DNA of 64,000 nucleotides, taken from positions 1 through 64,000 of the forward strand of contig JAFDZO010000024.1 of NCBI GenBank assembly GCA_018266845.1, written 5' to 3'. Source of the stretch: Bacteroidota bacterium. GTDB taxonomy: Bacteria > Bacteroidota > Ignavibacteria > Tepidaquicellales > Tepidaquicellaceae. A program made the translations under genes and the position numbers. Below, one piece after another: positions 26,207-35,465 of the stretch. The stretch's first letter is position 1. Every line of letters begins with the position of its first letter. The notes under the pieces were generated by a model. The model was not told where the DNA came from. It saw only the letters and a program-made list of their open reading frames with translations, and did not search any database.

Positions 26207-27679
26207 TTAGTGAATGCCTATCATTAGTTTTCCGATTTGTTCAAGAAGATTATTCCTGTTACCGGAGGAAAGCTCCGTTTCATCAAAAGTTTTTATCAGC
26301 CGTCCTTTGTGCATTACGCTTAATCTGTCGGATAATTTTAAAAGTTCATCAAGATCTGACGAGACAAGCAGTATTGCTTTGCCTGCATTGCGCAAGCTGA
26401 CAATCTCCGAATGAATAAACGCTGTTGCGTTTATATCAACGCCGCGTGTCGGGTGATAAAAAATCATTGTATTTTGCTGCATCTCAATTTCGCGGGCAAT
26501 GATTGCTTTCTGCTGATTTCCTCCCGATAAAGAGCCGATGGGTGTTTCTGCAGAGGGAGCGCGCACGTCGTATTTTTTCATTATGTATTGTGATGCAGTA
26601 TCAACAGTGCGTTTTGAGATTAACCCTTCGCTTGGTTTTTTCAGGATAAGATTTTCTCCCACCGTAAATTCTTTTATCATTCCCCGCTTATATCTGTCAT
26701 CGGGAACGATTGAAACTCTCTCATCTTTCATCATCACGGTGCCGGAAATGTTTTTTTCAAACTGCAATATCACATCAACTAATTCCTGCTGACCGTTGCC
26801 TTCTACGCCGCATATTCCGTGAATCTCATAGCGCCTTATATCTATAGTAATATCGTCGAGAACTTTTACTTTATCTTTTATTAAAGTTACATCTTTTAAC
26901 TCAATAAAACTTTTTTTGTTTTCTTCGTTCGGTGAAATCTTCGCAGGGGATTCAGCCACTTCTACATTCCCTATAATTTCTTTTCCGAGCTTCTGCACAT
27001 CTATATCTGCTTTGTCGGTTTCATAAACTAACTGCCCCTTTCTTAATATCGAAACTCTGTCTGCAAGCTCTTTAACTTCATTGAGCTTATGTGTAATAAA
27101 AATTATTGTTTTGCCGTCTGCTTTAAATTTCTCTATGATTTTAAAAAACTCATTTACTTCTACGGGTGAAAGCACGGCAGTCGGTTCGTCAAAAATTAAT
27201 ATATCGGAATTTCTATAGAGCAGTTTCAGCAGCTCAACCTTCTGCTCCTGACTGATGCTGATGTCGCAGATTTTTTTATTTATATCTAAACCTAAATTGT
27301 AAATTTCTATTATCTCATTCAGCCTGTATTTGATTTTCTTATAGTCAAGTTTCATCCCTGCATTCATTTCATTTCCTAGCACAACATTTTCCCAAATTGT
27401 GAATTCATCAATAAGCATGAAGTGCTGGTAGAGCATTCCGATTTTTTCATCTATGGCATCGAGAGGGGATTTAAACTTCACTTCCTTGCCTCTGATTTTA
27501 ATTGTGCCGGAATCCTGCTTATAGCTTCCGAATAAAATTTTCATCAGCGTTGATTTACCCGCGCCGTTTTCTCCGAGTAGGCAATGAACGGAATTTTCCT
27601 TTACCCCGAATGTAACTTTATCGTTTACGGTAAGAAGCCCGAAGCTTTTTGTAATATTTTCAAATTCTACTGCGTACAA
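26207..27679 (-). CDS. Nucleoside-type ABC transporter ATPase, tandem domains (BmpA-system/YufO-like)
   Basis: This 490-residue protein has two ABC domains. The N-terminal one has Walker A GENGAGKS, signature ISISQEQ (degenerate) and Walker B ILIFDEPTAVL. The C-terminal one has GVEGNGQQ in place of a perfect Walker A and signature LSGGNQQK with FYHPTRGVD. Degenerate second sites are normal in this sugar/nucleoside importer subfamily. The start is TTG at 27679, 3 nt after the xerD stop, so xerD and the transporter may be cotranscribed. Confidence 0.9.
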   Translation of the reverse strand: MYAVEFENITKSFGLLTVNDKVTFGVKENSVHCLLGENGAGKSTLMKILFGSYKQDSGTIKIRGKEVKFKSPLDAIDEKIGMLYQHFMLIDEFTIWENVVLGNEMNAGMKLDYKKIKYRLNEIIEIYNLGLDINKKICDISISQEQKVELLKLLYRNSDILIFDEPTAVLSPVEVNEFFKIIEKFKADGKTIIFITHKLNEVKELADRVSILRKGQLVYETDKADIDVQKLGKEIIGNVEVAESPAKISPNEENKKSFIELKDVTLIKDKVKVLDDITIDIRRYEIHGICGVEGNGQQELVDVILQFEKNISGTVMMKDERVSIVPDDRYKRGMIKEFTVGENLILKKPSEGLISKRTVDTASQYIMKKYDVRAPSAETPIGSLSGGNQQKAIIAREIEMQQNTMIFYHPTRGVDINATAFIHSEIVSLRNAGKAILLVSSDLDELLKLSDRLSVMHKGRLIKTFDETELSSGNRNNLLEQIGKLMIGIH

Positions 27680-27682
27680 TTT

Positions 27683-28603
27683 TTATCCTCGTGGATGAAA
27701 AGTTTTATGCACTTCGATTAAATAATCTCTGTTTGTATGTGTGTAAATCTGTGTTGTGGAAATATCGGAGTGCCCCAGCATTTCCTGTATAATTCTTATA
27801 TCTGCGCCTCCCTGCAAAAGGTGAGTTGCAAATGAATGCCTCAATGTATGAGGATGAACATCTTTTTCAATCTGCGCTTCCCTCGAGTATCGTTTCACTA
27901 TATCATAAATTCCCATGCGTGAAAGTTTTTTGCCTCTGAAATTAAGAAATAAAAAATTTTCCGATTTTGAATTTTTTAAAAACGAACGGCTTTCATTTAT
28001 ATATTTCTCAATAAATTTCAAACCTGTTTTTCCGATAGGCACAATTCTTTCTTTGCTTCCTTTGCCGAAAACCCGTATAAATTCGTCTTTAAAAAATACA
28101 TTTGAAATAGTTAAATTTATCGCCTCGCTAACGCGCAAACCGGAGCCGTACATCGTTTCAAGAAGCGCTTTATCACGCAGTCCGAGTTTATTGCTTAAAT
28201 CCGGTTTACTTAACATTGCATCAACTTCTTCTATGGAAAGATATTCGGGAATTATTCTCGCGATTTTAGGCGAGTCAATATTCTCAACAGGATTTGCATC
28301 AATTTTTTTCTCTGATTCAAGAAATTTGAAAAACGAACGAAAGGTGGAAAGATACCTGCTCATCGTGCGGATTGCAAATTTTTCCTCTGAATTTTCCCCC
28401 GATGAATTTGCGAATTTGAAAAAATCTATTAGGTCATCTTCGCGGATGCTTTTTATTGTTTCAAGGAGCTTTACGTTTATTAAATAATCGAAAAGTTTTG
28501 CGAGATCAAGCTTATAAGACTTGATAGTATTTTCCGAAAGGGATTTTTCGTGTTTAAGAAAATTTATAAAAAGCTTTTGCGAAAGCTCAAAATCTTTTGT
28601 CAT
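27683..28603 (-). CDS. xerD: Tyrosine recombinase XerD
   Basis: This 306-residue protein has an N-terminal SAM-like DNA-binding domain (about 1-95) and a catalytic domain with all six conserved residues: Arg157, Lys181, His252, Arg255, His278 and Tyr287 (motifs GSGLRVSEA, HPHTLRHSFATHLL, LGHSDISTTQIYTH). Length and layout match chromosomal XerC/XerD, which resolve replicated chromosome dimers at dif. It sits in a housekeeping operon between the pgpH-like gene and the ABC transporter, not beside mobile genes, so I call it the cellular resolvase. A XerC role is possible, since only one recombinase is visible. Confidence 0.9.
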   Translation of the reverse strand: MTKDFELSQKLFINFLKHEKSLSENTIKSYKLDLAKLFDYLINVKLLETIKSIREDDLIDFFKFANSSGENSEEKFAIRTMSRYLSTFRSFFKFLESEKKIDANPVENIDSPKIARIIPEYLSIEEVDAMLSKPDLSNKLGLRDKALLETMYGSGLRVSEAINLTISNVFFKDEFIRVFGKGSKERIVPIGKTGLKFIEKYINESRSFLKNSKSENFLFLNFRGKKLSRMGIYDIVKRYSREAQIEKDVHPHTLRHSFATHLLQGGADIRIIQEMLGHSDISTTQIYTHTNRDYLIEVHKTFHPRG

Positions 28604-28609
28604 TAAACG

Positions 28610-30865
28610 TTAATAAACTTTTGATTTGAATTCCAGCTTCTTCTGTTCAGGGTATTGAATTCTATGGTGATGAATGCCTATGAGAATTTTTAAAAACGAC
28701 TGCTTTATTTTTGTAAGGTCTTTCAGCGTAAGCTCGCATTCATCAAGCTCGCCTTCCATAAATCTTGCTTTGATAACATCGTCAATTCTGCTTTCTATTT
28801 TTTGCGGAGTCGGTTCTTCAATTGCCCGCGTGCTCGCTTCGATAGCATCGGCAAGCATTACAATTCCTGTTTCTTTTGTCTGCGGCTTTGGTCCCGGGTA
28901 GCGGTAAATGTATTCTGAAATTTCCTCTGACTTAGCAATGAACTTTGCCTTGTTGTAAAAATATGAAACTAAAGTTGTGCCGTGGTGCATAGGGATAAAG
29001 TCAACTATCTCCTGCGGCATATTATATTTTTTCGCAAGCTCGATTCCGTCTTTTACGTGGGAGATAATCAGCTTCGTGCTGATGTTCGGGTTTAAGTTTT
29101 CGTGCTTGTTCTGGTCAAGCTGATTTTCAATGAAGTACTGCGGCTTCAAAGTCTTTCCTATATCGTGATAGTAGCAGCCGACACGCGCTAGGGTGGAGTT
29201 TGCTCCTATAGCTTCCGCTGCTGCTTCGCTCAGGTTTCCCATAACAATGCTGTGATGAAAAGTTCCGGGAGCTTTTGATGAAAGCTCTTTCAAAAGAGGA
29301 TGATTAAAATCCGAAAGCTCAAGCAATGTAAGGTCTGTTGTGATTTTGAAAAATCTTTCATAGAAAATCAAAAGCCCGTAAGCAATGATAGGGGAAAGCA
29401 TCGAGTTTATGCCGCCGAATAAAATCTGCAATAAAATTTTTGACGGCTCTTCTGTTTTATCCAATCCTACTGCGAGAATGGAAATTGAGTAGCCGATGAG
29501 CATAAAATAAAACGAGCGGAAAATCTGCGAGCGGTTCTTTACATTCTGCACACTGAAAATTGCCAGCACGCATCCGCAGAATGAAACGAACGCAATTGTG
29601 TAATCGCCTCCGCGGATAGAGGCAATAAGAAAGCAGCCGATTATAGTCATGTAAAACGAAAGGCGCGAGTCGAATAGTATAGTAAAAAGTATAGACGCAA
29701 CTGAAGCGAATATGAGATACTCTACGGGCGCGTTTACGTTTATCTTTAAGCTGATGTAAGCAACAAAGCTGACTAATATTATAAGCGAGGCGATGAGTAT
29801 TAGTTTCAGATTATCATCGTAAATGTTTCTTCTGATATAATAAAGAAAAAATGCCGTGAGAAGAGCGAGAATAAGAACCGTGAGAACCTTGCCGACATAC
29901 TGCACGAAGTAGTCTTCGACTCCGAGCTTTTCGAGGCGCACTTTTTTGTACGAGTCGAGCTTCAGTTTTGTGTTTCTGTTTATCGGGTCGTGCTTGCTTA
30001 CGATTCTTTCGTTTCCTTTTACAATACCAATTGTGTTCGGAATTTTTTCGATTTTATTCTGAATCTCAAGGTCCGTCAGCTCTTTATTGTAAATCAAGTT
30101 TTCGCGGACGAAGGAGTTAAGAATTTTTTTAGCAATGTTAATGTAGGTTGTGTCTTTTATCGAGCTTCGCAGCCGGTCGGACATCATATTCATCAGTTCT
30201 TTTTTATCAATTACGTTAGACTTATCCTCCGATAACTGAACCTTTACATTTTCTTTTTTGATTGAAATTTTTGAGGAACGGACAGAATCTTTGCTGATAT
30301 TAATAACGTTGTTGTAATAGTTTTCCTGCGCAGAATTTTCAACTGCATTGCGGAACTCGTCAAGCGTTAAGGAAACATTTGCGTTCTCTTTTTTATAGAG
30401 GAGAAAAAGCCATGTAATATCTTCCGGTGACAGAACTGTATATAGGGCAGCGAGAGGTTTTTCAAGCCGCGATGATTTCAGCCCGCCCTGATTATTTTTC
30501 TCAAGCTCGGCTGCTTCTTTTAGAACAGCGGATACACTCCTGAAAAAAATTGCGAGACTATCGGCAGTTATTGAATTTTTATTCTGCTCGTCAAAAACAG
30601 GGTTCACGCTCATACGGGCTTCCTGTTTTTCCTTTTCGTAGTCTGCTTCGTCTTTATAAATTGGGAAAGAAAACGGCGCGATTAAATCTTCCTTCGACCA
30701 GATTGTGCCTACTTCATATTCGCTGTCAATATTTTTATAGCTTGGCAGCATAGCAGAGATAATTACAATAGTAATTATTCCGATAAGAAGCTTTGCGGAT
30801 TTGCTGGTTTTGAAATTATAGCCTTCCGGGAGATGAAATAAATGCGCTTTGTTTTCTTTTGCCAT
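28610..30865 (-). CDS. PgpH-like 7TM-HD phosphodiesterase (c-di-AMP type)
   Basis: This 751-residue protein has an N-terminal transmembrane helix (about 24-42), a large extracytoplasmic 7TMR-HDED-type region (about 45-320), a block of about seven membrane helices (about 325-500) and a C-terminal HD domain. The HD domain shows GTFHHSIVMGNLSEAAAEAIG, VGCYYHDIGK, MHHGTTLVSYFY and MLADAIEASTRA, the metal-binding His/Asp set. Characterised PgpH proteins hydrolyse c-di-AMP. The gene is followed by xerD after 6 nt. Its 5' leader carries a perfect stem-loop 10 nt before the ATG (30876-30906). Confidence 0.9.
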   Translation of the reverse strand: MAKENKAHLFHLPEGYNFKTSKSAKLLIGIITIVIISAMLPSYKNIDSEYEVGTIWSKEDLIAPFSFPIYKDEADYEKEKQEARMSVNPVFDEQNKNSITADSLAIFFRSVSAVLKEAAELEKNNQGGLKSSRLEKPLAALYTVLSPEDITWLFLLYKKENANVSLTLDEFRNAVENSAQENYYNNVINISKDSVRSSKISIKKENVKVQLSEDKSNVIDKKELMNMMSDRLRSSIKDTTYINIAKKILNSFVRENLIYNKELTDLEIQNKIEKIPNTIGIVKGNERIVSKHDPINRNTKLKLDSYKKVRLEKLGVEDYFVQYVGKVLTVLILALLTAFFLYYIRRNIYDDNLKLILIASLIILVSFVAYISLKINVNAPVEYLIFASVASILFTILFDSRLSFYMTIIGCFLIASIRGGDYTIAFVSFCGCVLAIFSVQNVKNRSQIFRSFYFMLIGYSISILAVGLDKTEEPSKILLQILFGGINSMLSPIIAYGLLIFYERFFKITTDLTLLELSDFNHPLLKELSSKAPGTFHHSIVMGNLSEAAAEAIGANSTLARVGCYYHDIGKTLKPQYFIENQLDQNKHENLNPNISTKLIISHVKDGIELAKKYNMPQEIVDFIPMHHGTTLVSYFYNKAKFIAKSEEISEYIYRYPGPKPQTKETGIVMLADAIEASTRAIEEPTPQKIESRIDDVIKARFMEGELDECELTLKDLTKIKQSFLKILIGIHHHRIQYPEQKKLEFKSKVY

Positions 30866-30875
30866 TAAAATAAAA

Positions 30876-30906
30876 AAGGAGTATTTCGTTGTAAGAAATA
30901 CTCCTT
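30876..30906 (-). promoter_or_regulatory. Stem-loop in the leader of the pgpH-like gene
   Basis: Perfect 12-bp arms AAGGAGTATTTC and GAAATACTCCTT enclose a 7-nt loop. On the minus strand the stem is followed by T-rich DNA, then the ATG at 30865, only 10 nt away. It may end the upstream transcript, but no room for a promoter remains between it and the ATG, so it may lie in the pgpH mRNA leader. Confidence 0.75.
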
Positions 30907-30910
30907 GAAA

Positions 30911-30937
30911 ATTATATCATTTTTAAATTTATAACAA
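30911..30937 (-). promoter_or_regulatory. Candidate promoter ahead of the pgpH leader stem-loop
   Basis: On the minus strand TTGTTA (30937-30932) and TATAAT (30916-30911) are separated by 15 nt, somewhat short of ideal. Transcription would begin near 30904, at the foot of the stem-loop. Weak evidence: sequence match only, in AT-rich DNA. Confidence 0.35.
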
Positions 30938-30957
30938 TTCTTTACTTCGTGCGATAA

Positions 30958-31002
30958 TTAACCGCAGATTACACAGAAAAAATTCACAGAGAACACAGAA
31001 AA
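30958..31002. repeat. Half-copy of the CACAGATT-type intergenic repeat
   Basis: TTAACCGCAGATTACACAGA and the following bases match the left arm at 23544-23585 with a few changes, including ATTCACAGAGAACACAGA. It lies just after the 31040-31339 gene. Confidence 0.78.
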
Positions 31003-31039
31003 TTAATTTTAGTGTAAGTTCTGCTTTTTAGCAGGTAAG

Positions 31040-31339
31040 TTACAACTCGTATTTTGTAGAGTATGTAACTTTTTTATCTACAATTATGCTTTGGAAAAGC
31101 TTATCTGTTAATGCCGTTACTTCGTCATTTTCAAAATCATCAATAGCATCGTATTCTAATTCTGATTCGCAGATATAGATTTCGCTGAAATTATTAGACC
31201 CTTTTTTATTTTCGTAGATGGAATAATTTTTAGTGGACTGCGACTGAATAATCCCGCGCATTTTGTCTGCTATTCCTAAATATTCATCTCTTTTCTCAGG
31301 ATAAATACTGTAGTTTAATTCGAGAATAACTTTTGGCAT
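31040..31339 (-). CDS. Small protein, possible dimeric alpha/beta-barrel fold
   Basis: This 99-residue protein has no signal peptide. The order strand (KVILELNYSIYP), helix (KRDEYLGIADKMRGIIQS), strand (YSIYENKKG), strand (FSEIYICES), helix (EVTALTDKLFQSII) and strand (KVTYSTKYEL) resembles ferredoxin-like ABM/monooxygenase proteins. Family assignment is not secure. It lies upstream of the pgpH-like gene on the same strand, with a repeat half-copy and a stem-loop between them. Confidence 0.6.
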   Translation of the reverse strand: MPKVILELNYSIYPEKRDEYLGIADKMRGIIQSQSTKNYSIYENKKGSNNFSEIYICESELEYDAIDDFENDEVTALTDKLFQSIIVDKKVTYSTKYEL

Positions 31340-31836
31340 TAAGTGTAATTTTTGTTAAACAATTCTACAAATATATTAATGGAATCAGCTAAAATAAAGA
31401 GAAAAGAAACTTAAAATTTTATTTCCGAATAAATTACAAACCGGAGAGGGGTAAGGGAATTCTTTCTAAAATACTTTTTGAGTTTAAGTTTTCAGCGGTT
31501 TGCAGAGAGACAATATATTGCGTTTTTACGTTAACAAATCCGATAATGTTTGCCTCGCTGCGGGCTGAGTCATCATTCTGCCGGTAAAATATTTTGCTGC
31601 AAGGTAAGTAAATTTTGCCCGATATAAAAAATATCTTGACAAGCGGATTTTCTTTAATTAACTTTGCATTAGAAAGTGCTTTGTGAATTGTGTTATTAGT
31701 GTAGTTGACCCTGTTTGAAAAGTGATGCAACCTTTTTGAAAAACCCTAAGTCTAACACCTTAAAGCCCCTCAATCTTTTTTATAACTTTTCACAAAAAAT
31801 CACGTAAACAACGAAAATTAAACACATTAAGGCTAA
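31340..31836. other. Intergenic stretch ahead of the TonB-type receptor gene
   Basis: This gap separates divergent genes and should hold both promoters. An open minus-strand frame of 98 codons (31434-31730) occurs, but its residues look random, its start is unsupported and it has no recognisable motif. No clear hairpin or repeat was seen. Confidence 0.45.
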
Positions 31837-34278
31837 ATGAAAAAAACTGTTCAATTACTGCTTTTTCTCTCGTTATTTATTGCGGGGTATTCCTCCTCAA
31901 ATGCTCAGAATAATAATGGCGGAAAAATCTCCGGGAAAGTAACGGATAAAGAAACAAATGCTCCGGTTCAGTCAGCGGCGGTAAAGCTTCTCAGCGGAAA
32001 AGACTCTTCAATTGTTTCGGGAACGGAAACCGATGCAAGCGGAAATTTTTCCTTTGATAAGGTTGCTTTCGGGAAATATTCTGTGCTTGTTGAACTTACA
32101 GGCTACTCAAAATCTTATGCAAGAGGAATTACGCTTAGCGATGGCAATCAAAATGTAAATCTCGATTTGAAATTAAAGTCAGGCACAACCACAACAGATG
32201 AAATCGTGGTTGAATCTGAAAAAAGTGAAATCGAGCTAAAGCCGGATAGAAGAGTTTTCAATGTCGAAAAAAATATGAACGTTACGGGCGGCTCTGCAAT
32301 TGACGTGCTGAAAAATATTCCCTCGGTTTCGGTTGATGTTGACGGCAATGTAACGCTAAGAGGAAACTCAAATGTGAAAATAATTATTGACGGAAAACCT
32401 TTCGGCATTAACGGAGCTAATATGAACACAATGCTTGAGCAGATTCCGGCAAACCAGATTTCTTCCGTCGAGTTGATTACAAATCCGGGGGCTAAGTTTG
32501 ATGCTGAAGGCGCTTCCGGTATTATTAATATTGTCATGAAAAAAAATGACGGCGTTGGATATAACGGTAATGTTACTCTTAATGCAGGCACGAAGGATAA
32601 ATACAACGGCTCATTTAATCTGAATGTAAAAAACAAAGGACTTAATCTGTTCGGAAACTACGATTATCGTTTGAATAATTTTTTCATAGAAGGAAACAGC
32701 GTAAGGGATAACTTTATCAACAGTGTTTATGCTATTACGAACCAGTCTTCAGACGGAAATTTTAGAAACTACTCGCATTTCGGCAAAGGCGGACTTGATT
32801 ATACTTTTGATAACAATAACTCTTTGAGCTTATCAGGTAACTATAACGACAGGAACAGACAGCGCTCTGAAAGCAATAGAGTTACTCAGTTTAATACACA
32901 AAATTCTCAAACAGGGGATTACTTGAACTCGATGTTTGAGAAAGGGGACGGATACAGCTTTAATATTGCAAGCAACTACACATTAAAGTTTAAAAATCCG
33001 AAACAATCTCTTTCAAATGATTTCAGTTTCCTGAGATGGACGGATAACTCGACAAGCAATAATACAACTGACTATTATATTAATCAGGGAACTCCGCAGG
33101 CGAAGAGAAACCAATTCAATAATGAAAGCAACGATGAATTCAACGGGCAGCTTGATTATACGCATCCTTTCTCCGAAGATATTAAGCTGGAGGCAGGAAT
33201 AAAAGAAACATACAGAAATACGGATAAAGATTACAGAAGCGAAAACTATAATTACGTTACTAACACTTACGATTATGATGCAAACCTTAGCAATCATTTT
33301 AAATATTCGGATAACATCGCTGCGGCATATCTAACATTTTCTGCAAAAGTAAAGAACACAACTTTTATGCTGGGCTTAAGAGGCGAGCAGACGAATACTG
33401 ACGGCAATTTGATTACAACAAACAATACTTTTAAGACAGATTACTTTGACTTATTCCCAAGTGTAAGCGTTTCCCAAAAACTTGGAATTACAGAAGAGCT
33501 TTCCGCAAGCTACAGCAGAAGAATTTACAGACCGGGAATATGGGATTTGAATCCCTTCGTAGTGGCTTCCGACCCGCTGAATTATTTTTCTGGCAATCCG
33601 AAGGTGAAGCCGGAATATACAAATTCGTATGAGCTAAGCTTCATAAAATATTTTTCTGCGACAACCATCACTCCGACTGTTTTCTTTAGAGATACTTATG
33701 ATAAAATCACAAGAACAAGAGTGCTGACAGACAGCAATAGAACGCTTACAACTGTTGATAATCTTGAAAGAAGCAAATCTTACGGCGCAGAGCTTGTAAT
33801 GAATACGACTCTTTTTCAGTTCTGGAATCTCAACGGAAGCGTAAGCTATTTCAAAAATGATGTAACGGCAAATATTCCTAATGTTCCTTCATCCAATTCT
33901 ACTTATTCATGGAGCGGAAGGGCTTCTTCATTTATGAGGCTGCCGGGCATACTGGATATTCAGTTTTCTTATTTCTATTCAGGCAAACAGATTACCACGC
34001 AAGGCACAGTTGAGCCGTTCACATCGTTCGATGTTTCTTTGAAAAAAGATTTTCTTGATAACCGCGCGAGCTTAAGCTTGAGAGTTCAGGATGTATTTAA
34101 TAATCTAAAATTCAAAGTGCTTATTGATGACCCGAATTTCACTGAAAATCTTTTCAGAAAAAGAGATACCAGAGCAGGCTTTTTAACTTTTACATATAAA
34201 TTCGGCAAGGAAGATAAAAATCAGAAAAGAAGAAAGAACGATACTGCTCCGCCGCCAAGCGACGGAATGGGCTTCTAA
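31837..34278 (+). CDS. TonB-dependent receptor-like outer-membrane protein
   Basis: This 813-residue protein has a signal peptide (about 1-23). A carboxypeptidase-regulatory-like beta domain follows (about 28-115; GKISGKVTDKETNAPVQSAAV). The plug domain (about 125-230) has VLKNIPSVSVDVDGNVTLRG and IPANQISSVELITNPGAKFDAEG, followed by a large beta-barrel. The barrel fits the outer-membrane protein beta-barrel family 3 of TonB-type receptors. It probably takes up or senses an unknown ligand. No SusD-like partner, TonB or ECF sigma gene is adjacent. The C-terminal tail after the barrel is Lys/Arg-rich, which is less usual. Confidence 0.88.
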   Translation: MKKTVQLLLFLSLFIAGYSSSNAQNNNGGKISGKVTDKETNAPVQSAAVKLLSGKDSSIVSGTETDASGNFSFDKVAFGKYSVLVELTGYSKSYARGITLSDGNQNVNLDLKLKSGTTTTDEIVVESEKSEIELKPDRRVFNVEKNMNVTGGSAIDVLKNIPSVSVDVDGNVTLRGNSNVKIIIDGKPFGINGANMNTMLEQIPANQISSVELITNPGAKFDAEGASGIINIVMKKNDGVGYNGNVTLNAGTKDKYNGSFNLNVKNKGLNLFGNYDYRLNNFFIEGNSVRDNFINSVYAITNQSSDGNFRNYSHFGKGGLDYTFDNNNSLSLSGNYNDRNRQRSESNRVTQFNTQNSQTGDYLNSMFEKGDGYSFNIASNYTLKFKNPKQSLSNDFSFLRWTDNSTSNNTTDYYINQGTPQAKRNQFNNESNDEFNGQLDYTHPFSEDIKLEAGIKETYRNTDKDYRSENYNYVTNTYDYDANLSNHFKYSDNIAAAYLTFSAKVKNTTFMLGLRGEQTNTDGNLITTNNTFKTDYFDLFPSVSVSQKLGITEELSASYSRRIYRPGIWDLNPFVVASDPLNYFSGNPKVKPEYTNSYELSFIKYFSATTITPTVFFRDTYDKITRTRVLTDSNRTLTTVDNLERSKSYGAELVMNTTLFQFWNLNGSVSYFKNDVTANIPNVPSSNSTYSWSGRASSFMRLPGILDIQFSYFYSGKQITTQGTVEPFTSFDVSLKKDFLDNRASLSLRVQDVFNNLKFKVLIDDPNFTENLFRKRDTRAGFLTFTYKFGKEDKNQKRRKNDTAPPPSDGMGF

Positions 34279-34305
34279 ACTCTTCTTAAACAATTATCTT
34301 GAAAG

Positions 34306-34340
34306 TGCCAATGCGCGAAAGCTCATTGGCATTTTTTTTT
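34306..34340 (+). terminator. Rho-independent terminator after the receptor gene
   Basis: Perfect 8-bp arms TGCCAATG and CATTGGCA enclose a 10-nt loop and are followed by nine T residues. Confidence 0.9.
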
Positions 34341-34543
34341 AAACAGATTTTTTTTACATCAAAGATGCAAAGATAAATTCAAGTCAGCAAAAAATTTATG
34401 CTTCCCTGTTAAAGAGTTTTACCGCTTCAAAATAAACTTCAACTCTTCAGTTTTTTTGTTTTTATAATACAATTTCATAGGGAAACTTTTCAAACTTGTA
34501 AATTATTTTTATTAGTATAATTTTGGTTTAATAATTTACCACT

Positions 34544-35464
34544 ATGAAAAAAATATTTTTTATACCTGCAATATTTATCTTGGCGCTTGCCCTTTGTTCC
34601 TGCACTAGAGAATCTTCTAAGACGGCAGACAATAAGAATACTCCTCAAGTTACCGATACTAAAAAAGACCAGACAAGTTCAACTACAACAAACGGCGATA
34701 AAAACTCTCCTCAGACGGGGCAGAACACAAGCCCGCAGGGTTCCGGCAGTAATTCATCAGGAGATTTGCCGAAGTTTACTCAAAAATCCCATGTGAAATC
34801 CTACAAGGGATGCGATATTACCAAAGATGACTGCGCGAACATTCAGATTTATTATCTTGAAATGGCAGATGGAAAATATTCATCAGTCGTTAATCAGCTT
34901 ATCAAAGAGCAGGCAATGAATGTTTACAGCTTTGAGGAAAGCCCGAAGTATAAAGACTTGAGTGAAGTAACTGATGCGTTTATGAAAGACTATGAAGAAT
35001 TCAAAAAAGATGTTCCCGATGCCCCCGGAGCATGGTATCTAAAGGACACCACTGCTATTATCACAAACACTCCTGAAATACTCTGCTTTGAAAACAGGCA
35101 TGAGAGCTATTTGGGCGGCGCGCATGGCTCATTCAATGTTGCATATACAAATGTAGATATGAGAACAGGCAAGAGATTAAATACAGCTAATATTTTTGTG
35201 AAAGATTTCAAAAAAACTTTGAATGCTTTAATCGAAAAAGAAATCAGAAAAATTCTTGAAATAAAGCCGGGACAGTCTTTGACTGACGGAGGGTTGTTTG
35301 AAAATACCGTTGGCTTTAATGAAAACTTTGCAATTAAAAAAGACGGGATAGAGTTTTTATATAATCAATACGAAATAGCTCCGTATGCGCTTGGCGTAAT
35401 CGAGGTAAAGCTTTCTTACAAAGACCTTGAATCAATATTGAATAAAGAAGTGGTAAAAATGTAA
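34544..35464 (+). CDS. RsiV/DUF3298-like lipoprotein
   Basis: This 306-residue protein has a lipoprotein signal (IFILALALCSC, Cys21), a Ser/Thr/Gln-rich low-complexity linker (about 25-75) and a C-terminal domain (about 80-306). That domain shows the DUF4163 plus DUF3298 pattern: ENRHESYLGGAHGSFNVAYTNVDMRTGKRL in the middle and FLYNQYEIAPYALGVIEVKLSYKDL at the end. Family members include RsiV, an anti-sigma factor that binds lysozyme, but many are plain envelope lipoproteins. No sigma-factor gene is adjacent, so a sensing role is not supported here. Confidence 0.82.
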   Translation: MKKIFFIPAIFILALALCSCTRESSKTADNKNTPQVTDTKKDQTSSTTTNGDKNSPQTGQNTSPQGSGSNSSGDLPKFTQKSHVKSYKGCDITKDDCANIQIYYLEMADGKYSSVVNQLIKEQAMNVYSFEESPKYKDLSEVTDAFMKDYEEFKKDVPDAPGAWYLKDTTAIITNTPEILCFENRHESYLGGAHGSFNVAYTNVDMRTGKRLNTANIFVKDFKKTLNALIEKEIRKILEIKPGQSLTDGGLFENTVGFNENFAIKKDGIEFLYNQYEIAPYALGVIEVKLSYKDLESILNKEVVKM

Positions 35465-35465
35465 T

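Noticed and set aside
27915-28487. 190-codon plus frame antisense to xerD
   Set aside because: Shadow of a conserved gene whose motifs are fully accounted for.
27683-28603. Integrase of a mobile element
   Set aside because: The protein has full XerD layout inside a housekeeping operon with no attachment repeats nearby.
31434-31730. Minus-strand 98-codon frame upstream of the receptor gene
   Set aside because: No family, no start signal and random-looking composition; placed in the intergenic entry.
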